Source: Cryptomeria japonica (lineage: Eukaryota; Streptophyta; Pinopsida; Cupressales; Cupressaceae). Taken from it: DNA of 62,000 bases. Below, piece by piece: positions 54,841 through 62,000 of this stretch. The translations under genes and the position numbers were made by a program. The notes beneath the pieces are model-generated. The model saw only the letters and a program-made list of their open reading frames with translations, had not been told where the DNA came from and ran no database searches. Position 1 is the stretch's first letter; the number at the start of each line of letters is the position of its first letter. The DNA is taken from the NCBI RefSeq assembly GCF_030272615.1, contig NC_081411.1, positions 836,494,136 to 836,556,135 of the forward strand, in the 5' to 3' direction.

Positions 54841-56198
54841 TGAAATTTTACAGGGACAGAGGAATATCTGATAAAGTTGCAAACAAGTTTCTAGTTATGG
54901 ATGAAGAGAGGCGAAAGATGATCAAAATTGACAATTCCTACCACTCCCCGAAGAGAATTTATAGGCCTTGGAGGTTTGTTATTTTCACTTCTATTGAATA
55001 CATTACTTTAGATGGTAGGTTCACCAGGGCCTATGGGCATCACTTCGTTCTTCTTAATCATTTTCATCATGGTGAAAGGGTTAGCCTTCCTTATTACCTT
55101 GCCTGTTCTATGGATCATACTATAAAGGATATCCAAAAGGACCCTAAAGGTGATCATGCCCTCCACCAGGGGCTTATGGTCTTGGTTTATAAAATGCTAA
55201 AGGGGAAGTGCATTGAAAAGCCTATCAAAGGCAAAAATGCTAGAGATGAAACTATAGAAAGTAATGATAGTGGTTTTAATTTTGACTCGGATACTGAGGG
55301 AGAGTCAGAGGAAACTAGCAAGAAAGCGAGGTTTAGGGCCAAGAAGAGGAGGATTATTGTGGACTCTGATACATTAGACTCTACAACTGAATCCCTTGAG
55401 GAAAAATCTGCTAAAAAAAGGAAAGGGAAAACCACTGGAAAGAAGGCTCAGAAAAAGAACATTAAAAAGGGGAGCAATTCTGAATTCAATCATGTTCAGG
55501 TTGAATTGGAAGAGGAGGCTAAAGAAAACAAGGTGGTTGATAGTCAGGATAAAGAAGGGGAGGGTAACCCGGTGATGGATAATTTGGAGACCATGAATAC
55601 CACAAACTTGCATAAGGAGGAAAAAGGGAATAAAAGTGATGATGGGGACAAAGACACTATTAAGGCCTTCTATGAGACCATTGCTACTATGGTGAAGGAT
55701 GTTAACAGTTTAAAAACTGATACACAGGCTATTGCAAGAATTACAGTTGGTGACAAACCCTTGGTGGAACATGTTAAAGAACTGGTGGCCGTTCTGCATA
55801 ATGCACAAGCTATTGAATGTATGGTTGGAAAAATTATGGCAACAAAGAAGAAGGTCAACAAGATGGGAGATCCTAAGGAAATGGAAAATAAAATAAAAGA
55901 TTTCAGCACCAGAATTGACAAGCTAGAGCTCAATGTAAAGAAGATTGCTGACCAAAATTTCCAAATCCTCAAATCCTCGATGGACAACATGAACATCCTT
56001 ATTAATAGGTTTGAGAATGATGCTAAAAAGGATGCTAATAAAGAGCAGTCAAACAAGAAAGGGCATGAAAGGAGGACCAGAGCTAACACAAAGAAAAAAG
56101 GTGACATCAAAGGTCGTGAGCTGGAAGATCTAAAGACCTCAGCGAACAACATGAAACAAATGGTTGTTCATGCTGAGGAAATTATGAATAGTATTTAG
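54840..56198 (+). CDS. LINE-1 copy: 3' ORF, N-terminally truncated but open
   Basis: A 452-codon frame with no stop, the longest in the window. Residues 1-125 are globular and match the 58311-58680 part of the second LINE (FYRDR, ITLDGRF, YG.HF.LLN, HQGLMVL). Residues 130-260 are Lys/Glu/Asp/Ser-rich and residues 270-452 are predicted coiled coil. The ATG consists of A from the host target duplication and TG from the LINE, so this start codon was created by the insertion. About 80 N-terminal residues present in the homologue are missing. It is not a standard LINE ORF1: no zinc knuckle or RRM-type motif is seen. Function unknown. Confidence 0.72.
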   Translation: MKFYRDRGISDKVANKFLVMDEERRKMIKIDNSYHSPKRIYRPWRFVIFTSIEYITLDGRFTRAYGHHFVLLNHFHHGERVSLPYYLACSMDHTIKDIQKDPKGDHALHQGLMVLVYKMLKGKCIEKPIKGKNARDETIESNDSGFNFDSDTEGESEETSKKARFRAKKRRIIVDSDTLDSTTESLEEKSAKKRKGKTTGKKAQKKNIKKGSNSEFNHVQVELEEEAKENKVVDSQDKEGEGNPVMDNLETMNTTNLHKEEKGNKSDDGDKDTIKAFYETIATMVKDVNSLKTDTQAIARITVGDKPLVEHVKELVAVLHNAQAIECMVGKIMATKKKVNKMGDPKEMENKIKDFSTRIDKLELNVKKIADQNFQILKSSMDNMNILINRFENDAKKDANKEQSNKKGHERRTRANTKKKGDIKGRELEDLKTSANNMKQMVVHAEEIMNSI

Positions 56199-56416
56199 TT
56201 TATGTTGCTGTCCCTGGTTAGGTCTCTTTGCTGTCTTTATGCTTTTCTTTTGTTGTCTATACTAAGATACTTTATTATGTAATGTTGTGTTAAGTTGATC
56301 CCTTTCAGTGGGTTCATTTTGTTTTTTGAAGTGACCAGGTACTTTTTTTAGCAGTTCTTTCTCCTGGTTTGTTCAAGGTTTGGGTACCTTTCAAATACCT
56401 AATTTTACTTAATCAA
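54841..56416 (+). mobile_element. LINE-1 copy, 5'-truncated
   Basis: 1576 bp flanked by the 11-bp duplication AACTTATTGTA. It consists of the ORF above and a 218-bp 3' untranslated end finishing in TTACTTAATCAA. The end resembles that of the second LINE (TTCATTCAATCAG). Variable-length target duplication, 5' truncation and no LTR are hallmarks of target-primed reverse transcription. Confidence 0.82.
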
Positions 56417-56427
56417 AACTTATTGTA

Positions 56428-56493
56428 AACCAAGTCAATGATGACTACAACACTAAAGATGATAAGTTGCTGCCTTATAAACAAATGGTAGAA
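56428..56493 (+). pseudogene. Gypsy-H second RNase H, short middle piece
   Basis: Between the two LINEs lie 66 bp of host element encoding the QVNDDYNTKDDKLLPYKQMVE block, in frame with both neighbours. Confidence 0.9.
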
Positions 56494-57892
56494 AAGTGAG
56501 ACATGGAAACTTGGAAATGGTAGAAAAGTGAGATTCTGGGAGGATCCCTGGCTTTTTGACAAACCCCTAATGGATTTCTATGAGTGGGCTTCCCATGCCC
56601 CCTCTTGTATTGACTCTTTTGGTACCTTAGTGGTAGATTACTAGGATGGGAACAACTGGTAGAACATTGATAGTATTCATCCCAGTCTCTCCAAGCTCAA
56701 AACCCAACTGTCTGCTATCTGGCTGAATAAGGAAGAGGATTTCTTGATTTGGAGATATAACCCCAAAGGTACCTTTACTATATCTCTGATGTATTGTATC
56801 CTCGCCCCCTCCCCTCCTATGAATCCTTTCTGGTCTAAAGCTTGGTTAAAAGGGCTAACTCCTAAAATCAATATGTTCTTCTGGACTATTCTCCAGAATA
56901 AGATCCTTACTGTTAACAACCTTAAATGCAGAGGTTTTGCCCTTCCAAATAGGTGTGTGATGTTCTTTCAAGAGGAAGAGTCAGTGGACCATCTTACCCT
57001 CCACTATTCTTTCTCAACCTCTGTTTGGGAAAGCTTCCTCAAAATCTTTAGTCTTGCTTGGGTGTTTCCTAGTAACATCAGAGGTTTGTTCTCTTCCTGG
57101 CAAATTCAATGGACCAACTTTTTCTGAGGTGTATGTGGCAGCCCTCTTTGCCTCACATTCTGTGGGGTCTCTGGAAGGAAAGAAACAACTGAATTTTCAA
57201 GGATGTGTCCTTAAATCAAGACATTGTTTTTCAAAAAATTCAAAGGGCTATTCAGGAAAATATGGGAACTATGGAGGTCTTGTGTTACTCAAACAACTCT
57301 TTGGAGTCAAATATCTTAAGAGCCTAGAATATGAAGATCACTGATGGTCATAATATCAGCCATAATAAAAGGCTTGAAGTTAAATGGCAAACCCCTCCCC
57401 ATGGTTGGCTTAAAATCAATTTTGATGGAGCAGCCAAAGGAAATCCAGGTCCTTCAGGTTGTGGAGCTATTCTCAGAGATGATAGAGGCATTTGCAAAGG
57501 TATGGTTGCTATCCCTATTGGCATTCAAACCAATCATAAGGCGGAAGCTATGGCAGCCCTTCAAGGCATTATTCTAGCCAAAAAATGGAATTGTACCCAT
57601 CTCTGGATCGAAGCAGATTCAAACAATATTATTAATTATCTCAATGGGACCTCTCAGCCCTCTTGGTCGATCCACAATATATTTTTTTCTGCCATTGACA
57701 TCATCAGAACCTTCAAAAAATGCCACATATCCCATATATATTAGGAGGCCAACTGTTTTGCTAATTGGGCTACAAATGTGGCAGTGAAGAATGATACAAT
57801 AACCACATGGATAGGTGAGAGCGGTCTTCTCAGAGATGTAAGACAAATCATAATAAATGAAAGATATCGAAGTACCCCAAAGAATCTTGATT
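56494..57892 (+). pseudogene. LINE-2 pol C-terminus: zf-RVT and RNase H
   Basis: The segment encodes the NGRKVRFWEDPWLF block, the zf-RVT domain (FWSKAWLKGLTPKINMFFW, 56830-57010) and a plant LINE RNase H (LKINFDGAAKGNPGPSG at 57412; HKAEAMAAL; WIEADSNNI; EANCFANWA near 57750). Three RNase H acidic residues are kept; the fourth, usually Asp in ADWA, is Asn. Stops near 56641, 57124 and 57742 and a frameshift near 57130 break it. The RT catalytic core is not present because of 5' truncation. Confidence 0.85.
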
Positions 57893-58074
57893 GACAAGGC
57901 AATTATTATATGTACTGAAGTAAGCTCTTCGAGTTACTTCGATAATGAGGGAATTACTCATTATAACATCAAAGTTAGTAGAATGTGCATTATAACTTGT
58001 CAAATCAATAATGCTATGCATGCTTTCTGTTTCACCAGCTCTGTAACCTGAACTTGACTGTGAGAAACGACACC

Positions 58075-59776
58075 ATGGGCGGAAATAGGAGAAGATATGA
58101 GCCAGGAAGTTGCAAGGAGTGGAAATAGAAAGAAGAGGTGTGGGAAATTTTGCAGAAGGGCGGTCTTTTGAGCTTCCTTGAGAGACTCCATGGCCGTGAT
58201 GGAAAGATAACCAGCTTCTTCTGCAAAAATTGGAAGAAGGGCAAGCTTAAAATGGGTGACCAACTGGTGGAAATTGACGAAGAGTTAATAGCTAAAGCTA
58301 TGAGACTCAAAAGGGAGGGCTGCAATTTCTATAGAGATAGGAAGGTTATTAGGGAAGCCATTGAAAGGTACCCGGTCATAGAGAAAGAGAAGAAAAGACT
58401 AGTAAAGTTGAGCAAAACTTATTACCCACCTAGGGCTTTTGCAAAGCCCTGGCGGGAAATTCTCTTTGTTTTAATGAGGTATATAACTCTAGATGGTAGG
58501 TTTATGAAAGTATATGGATATCACTTTATCCTCTTAAATAATTTTCAGCATAATGATAAGGTGAATTTCCCTTATTTCTTGCTTTGTTCTATGAATGCAT
58601 CCCTAAAAGCATATAAAGAAAATCCTCAGGGTGACACTGCAATGCACCAGGGACTTATGGTCCTCATTTATGATCATCTAAAGGCCAGTAAAATCAATCG
58701 AATGCAGCTCTCTATGGATTCGGAAGAAGAAATGTCTGATTCTAATTTCTTGGAGGAGGAGGATTCAAATAATGATTCCTCGACTAAAAATGAGGAAAGC
58801 TCTGACAACTCAGAGTATGAGAGGAGCAAGAAGAGGAAATCAAGACCCTCTTCTTCTAAGAGTAAAAAACCCCAAAGCAAACCCTTGATTAGTATTTCTT
58901 CGGAAGAAGAGGACTCTAATTTCCCTAAGGAGAAGAAGAACCCTAAGGGAGTGCTGAAGGAAAAAAGTAAAATCCAAGCCCAACCCAGGAAGAAGCAAAA
59001 GAAAACAAAGGAGACTAGCAAAGATCCAGAGGACAAAGGCAAAGAACCGGAAGAGGACAAGCAAACAAGAACCCTAGAAGCTGAACAAAGCCTAAAGATG
59101 GAGACTATGGAGGAGACCCTCAGGGCCGCTGACACTATTTCTGCCCTCCATATTGCTAAAGATGAATAGATAACCCCTGGTAAAGTTACTCCTTCTCCTG
59201 GTCCTCACCTCGAGGCCTTGAAGGGTTTTATGAAAACCATTGAACGACTTATTGACGGGAATAAGAATACTATGGATGAATACAAAAAACTCTGCAACAG
59301 AGTCATGATCCTGGCAACCATTAACATTAGAGAGGGGAACACTATGGCCAATTATATTGAAGATTTGAAGAACACAATTTCCAAAGCAGAATACATCAGA
59401 GATGCCTTTAATCCCCGGTTTGAGAAAATTGAAAAGGAGATACAGGGTAGAAAAAACCTGGAGGAAACTAACGACCAAAGTGGACAAGATAGAGGAGTGC
59501 CTCAAGAACATTGTAGAGCAGAGTCTCAACATTCTGAAAATCTCAGCCAACAACACCCATACCCTCATTAGCAAGCTCGATGATGAAAAGGAAACCCAAG
59601 AAATGGACCTGGATGCAGAAGGAACCAGGGAAGCCCAAGGTCCTAGAACTCGCACCCATGGAAAGAGGAAGGAAAAGAAAGTGAATAAGGACTTGGAGGA
59701 GATAAAAGTAGTTGGGGTGACCTATGACAAGCTAGTGACTAAGGCAGAGGATCTGCTGAAGAAAATTACTATGTAG
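58075..59776 (+). pseudogene. LINE-2: ORF 3' of pol, homologous to the LINE-1 ORF
   Basis: The frame starts at ATG 58075 (MGGNRRRYEPG), has a stop at 58126, an open block 58138-59169, a stop at 59167, and a frameshift near 59460, ending at 59776; about 567 codons in all. It has an N-terminal globular part with GDQLVEIDEELIAKAM and FYRDRK, then ITLDGRFMKVYGYHFILLN and HQGLMVLIYD, an acidic/Ser/Lys-rich part (58720-59060) and a coiled-coil end. It matches the LINE-1 ORF over its full length at roughly half of residues in the first domain. Function unknown; it may be a gag-like RNA-binding partner. Confidence 0.75.
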
Positions 59777-59939
59777 TGTCTCCTTAGGTTCTTAGTTGTT
59801 TTTTGTTGTTTAGCTATTTTTTCTGTCCGCTGGTTTTTTGGACCAGTTGCTTTGTATGAGGACTCTATTTTCTCAACTTTTTATTTTAACTATGTTGTAA
59901 TGGTTTTGGGTCCGTAAAACCTATTTTTCATTCAATCAG
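59777..59939 (+). other. LINE-2 3' untranslated region
   Basis: 163 bp, T-rich, with GGTTTTGGGTCC and a TTCATTCAATCAG end; the LINE-1 copy ends GGTTTGGGTACC followed by TTACTTAATCAA. There is no poly(A) tail. Confidence 0.6.
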
Positions 59940-59953
59940 AACAAATGGTAGAA

Positions 59954-61176
59954 GATTACAAAGAGAATTTCAGTAAAATCACTTTTGAACAGATTCTAAG
60001 GATAGAGAACAAGGCAGCTGATGCCATGGCTACAGTATGGTCTTTTCTAAATATGCCTAATAAAGAAACTTGGTTTGAGTTTATTATAGAACAATTGATG
60101 ATACTTACATATGATATTCCCTCAACAAAATATGTATGTACAATTGTGGGTCTAGAATCCCCGTGGTACAATGAGATATATGCATATTTGCATACTCAGT
60201 ACATGTCATCGGATTTGTCTAGAAATCAAAAGAAAACTCTTATTCATCAAGCACCCAGATACACTATTATTACTGATACATTGTATAGAAAGGGCTTTGA
60301 GGTAACCCTTCTTTGATGTCTTGATTAAAATAAAGCATAACTTACCCTAAAGGAAGTCCATAATGGAATTTATGGGGCACATCAAAGTGGTCTGCCATTG
60401 TCAAAGAAATTGCTAAGAACTGGATATTATTGGCCACCTATGGAAAAGGACGCCTATAAATATGTACAAAAATGTAAACAATGTCAAATACATGGAGACC
60501 TCATTCATGCACTGGCACAAGATCTTCAACCTATTACATCACCATGGCCATTTTCACAATGGGGGTTAGATCTAGTTCGTAAAATCAATCCTACATCTTC
60601 CAATGGGCACAAATTCATCTTAATAGCTACTGAGTATTTTACTAAATGGGTCAAGGAAATTCCCCTTACATACACCACTAGAAAGAAAATAGTAAAATTT
60701 GTGCTTAATTACATTATCTATTGATATGGGATTCCAAATATGCATAGTGACAGACAATGGATGTCCATTCAAAAATCAAGAAATGAAAGAATTGTGTGAA
60801 AAATTTCAAATATAATAGATATTTGCAACACCATATTATCCACAAAGCAATGGACAAGCAAAGGCAACAAACAAGACAATATTGAAGATCCTTAAGAAAG
60901 TTGTCACTTAGATAGGAAAGGACTGACATCTCCAGTTAAATACTTCTCTTTGGGCTTACAGAATAAGAGTACGCACCCCTACATGAGAAACACCATATTC
61001 CTTAGTCTATTGTACAAAAGCAATACTACCTATTGAAATCGAGCTACCATCTTTAAGATCCTCCTTAAAAGACATCATATCAAAGGAAGACTATTGGGTT
61101 GCAAGATTACAAGAGCTAGAAATGCCCGATGAAAAGAGACAAACTTATTTCAATCATCTGCAAGGTTATCAAATTC
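59954..61176 (+). pseudogene. Gypsy-H RNase H end and integrase
   Basis: The frame resumes with ITFEQILRIENKAADAMATV (RNase H end), then integrase: the KEVHNGIYGAH and CKQCQ zinc domain (60354-60490), the QWGLDL first Asp, VTDNGCPF second Asp near 60745, and NGQAKATNK near 60850, where the catalytic Glu is replaced by Lys through a G-to-A change. Then decayed blocks WAYRIRVRTPT and LPIEIELPSLRSSLKDI. Stops and a frameshift near 60720 are present. The frame ends at NHLQGYQ near 61176, where Gypsy-K begins. The GPY/F module is missing from the window. Confidence 0.88.
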
Positions 61177-61380
61177 TTGGGAAGAAGAATTAGACTTTGC
61201 ATATACAGGTCTATCAGATACCTTACTAGTATTGTTACTTTTCTGCACCCATGTAGCATTTGATGACTCATGTTGTACTGATCTCTTTTGACCTCTTCGT
61301 GACTATTCAGGTAATCCCTCCTGCGATGTCTCACAAGGATGTTTCTTCATGAAGGACCTGGTATTCTTTCCTCCTTGCAT
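61177..61380 (-). pseudogene. Gypsy-K gag N-terminus
   Basis: On the minus strand an ATG at 61380 opens a Ser/Lys/Gln/Asn-rich frame (MQGGKNTRSFMKKH start) with one stop near 61304, reaching the junction at 61177. It lies downstream of a primer-binding site, so it is probably the start of gag. I recognise no domain. Confidence 0.45.
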
Positions 61381-61613
61381 TATGCTTGTTTCCTTTTCAG
61401 AATTTCTTATTTTAAGGACTGGTTGAACTAATAGAGTCACCACCCATAGATCTATGGGAAAAATGAAAACAAACTTTGAATGAAATATTGCAAATCCTCA
61501 GACCAGGATCACATATCAAATATCGTGCAACTTTTTTTTTAAATGAATATATCAAGACAACACTGATATTTTATTGAAGCAACAATCAACATCTAGATTC
61601 ATAGTATGATTGT
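61381..61613 (-). other. Gypsy-K leader
   Basis: Non-coding, with a T/A-rich run near 61531. A second GGTGACTCT copy at 61433-61442 (minus strand) echoes the primer-binding site. Confidence 0.4.
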
Positions 61614-61631
61614 TCCCCAGCAGAGTCACCA
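61614..61631 (-). promoter_or_regulatory. Gypsy-K primer-binding site
   Basis: TGGTGACTCTGCTGGGGA on the minus strand, four bases inside the inferred LTR end. Confidence 0.6.
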
Positions 61632-61635
61632 CTTT

Positions 61636-62000
61636 TGTTGTTCTCAAAATCTGATTCCCCTTAAAAACCCTTATAATAAAATGATAAACTATGTCTGCAG
61701 AAGAGAGATCAAAGAGAAGGAAACTTTAGAGAAACATATGACAAGGTTTTACAACCTTCTACACTTTGAACTTATCCAAAGTTCAGGTGGGTATACCTTA
61801 TGTGAATTGACTTCACACTTTTAAAAGACAGATCCATTGTAAACTAGTTTGAAAACCAATGAATCCTATAACCTCAAAACTAACTGAAACAAAGAAAGAA
61901 AGTTGATAATCCTGTTCAGTATTGACCTACAAGATATGTAAAAGATAACCACAATTAATACCAGTGCCTTATCCAGGCCACAGAGTCATCTGAATTTAAA
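61636..62000 (-). mobile_element. Gypsy-K 5' LTR, partial
   Basis: On the minus strand this would be the end of the LTR (AACAACA). No coding potential beyond chance frames. The other end is outside the window, so the length and identity cannot be checked. Confidence 0.4.

Larger units (their letters stand above)
56494..59939 (+). mobile_element. LINE-2 copy, 5'-truncated within the RT ORF
   Basis: 3446 bp flanked by the 14-bp duplication AACAAATGGTAGAA (56480-56493 and 59940-59953). It contains, in order, the end of the LINE pol ORF (GNGRKVRFWEDPW, zf-RVT, RNase H), a 180-bp gap, a second long ORF (58075-59776) and a 163-bp 3' end. Confidence 0.82.
25819..62000 (+). mobile_element. Gypsy-H, a large Ty3/gypsy element hosting several insertions
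   Basis: On the plus strand are a 5' LTR, primer-binding site, a long leader with repeats, gag (30653-31912), protease (near 38403), RT (to 41170), RNase H, a second archaeal-type RNase H (54618 on) and integrase (59954-61176). The order RT-RNase H-integrase identifies Ty3/gypsy, and the second RNase H with a WKLYFDGS start points to the plant Tat group. Within it sit a solo LTR, Gypsy-J, Gypsy-G, two LINEs and Gypsy-K. The 3' end is beyond the window. Confidence 0.85.
61177..62000 (-). mobile_element. Gypsy-K, start of a minus-strand LTR element
   Basis: On the minus strand an LTR end (...GAACAACA, 61636 upward) is followed by TGGTGACTCTGCTGGGGA (61614-61631), a common plant gypsy primer-binding site, a leader and a gag-like start. 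The element seems truncated at 61177 inside Gypsy-H integrase. Its LTR continues beyond the window. Confidence 0.5.

Noticed and set aside
55670-56152. A 160-codon minus-strand frame opposite LINE-1
   Set aside because: It is antisense to the coiled-coil part of the intact LINE ORF, and its composition reflects the complementary strand.
54840-56198. The 452-codon ORF as an ordinary host gene
   Set aside because: It is bounded by a LINE-type target duplication, lies inside the RNase H of a gypsy element, and has a homologue in the neighbouring LINE.
58674-59135. A 153-codon minus-strand frame rich in Ser and Phe opposite LINE-2
   Set aside because: It is the shadow of the Lys/Glu/Ser-rich coding strand of the LINE ORF.
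14031-61631. tRNA-like matches (TGGTATCAGAGC and TGGTGACTCTGCTGGGGA types)
   Set aside because: They lie directly beside LTR ends and are primer-binding sites. No cloverleaf or A and B boxes are seen.

Overview
This is plant nuclear DNA made almost entirely of decayed and nested retrotransposons. I found no ordinary host gene, rRNA gene or tRNA gene; the only tRNA-related sequences are primer-binding sites. The AT-rich base composition, the lack of genes over 62 kb, long Ty3/gypsy elements with two RNase H domains, and many Ty1/copia families suggest a very large plant genome. A gymnosperm is my best guess, but I cannot prove it from sequence alone.

Layout, left to right. (1) 1-7600: the 3' part of an LTR element (element U) that carries a long unknown ORF instead of recognisable gag-pol, a copia-type polypurine tract and a 3' LTR. 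The ORF is split by a solo LTR of family B, which is itself split by a solo LTR of family A. (2) 7601-9195: a fragment of a minus-strand copia-type LTR, split by another solo LTR (7774-8551, perfect 5-bp target duplication). (3) 9196-25818: minus-strand Copia-B. Its 3' LTR is interrupted by complete minus-strand Copia-A (9536-21741), which is interrupted by plus-strand Copia-C (12518-18044). (4) From 25819 past the right edge: plus-strand Gypsy-H, inserted in the integrase region of Copia-B. Gypsy-H is split by a solo LTR (29619-30429), Gypsy-J (about 31913-37653), Gypsy-G (41171-54049), two 5'-truncated LINEs (54841-56416 and 56494-59939) and the start of a minus-strand gypsy (Gypsy-K, from about 61177). 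Most insertion boundaries are supported by target-site duplications and by reading frames that resume on the far side.

The most interesting part is Gypsy-G. Its two LTRs are nearly identical (786 and 778 bp). It keeps gag, protease and only the C-terminal tail of integrase. Between pol and the 3' LTR it carries an antisense gene with its own TATA box, a 66-bp first exon, a GT-AG intron and a second exon encoding a plant mobile domain (PMD) protein with a coiled-coil tail. The intron holds about ten small hairpins with a constant loop and stems that change on both sides together, plus a cluster of short repeats that match, in the same transcriptional sense, the repeats in the sense leader of the same element. 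Gypsy-J has a comparable hairpin array at the equivalent place.

Functionally, no element here looks able to move by itself. Gypsy-G could have been mobilised in trans by a relative supplying reverse transcriptase and integrase. The two LINE copies both end with an ORF lying 3' of the RT/RNase H region, which is an unusual order.
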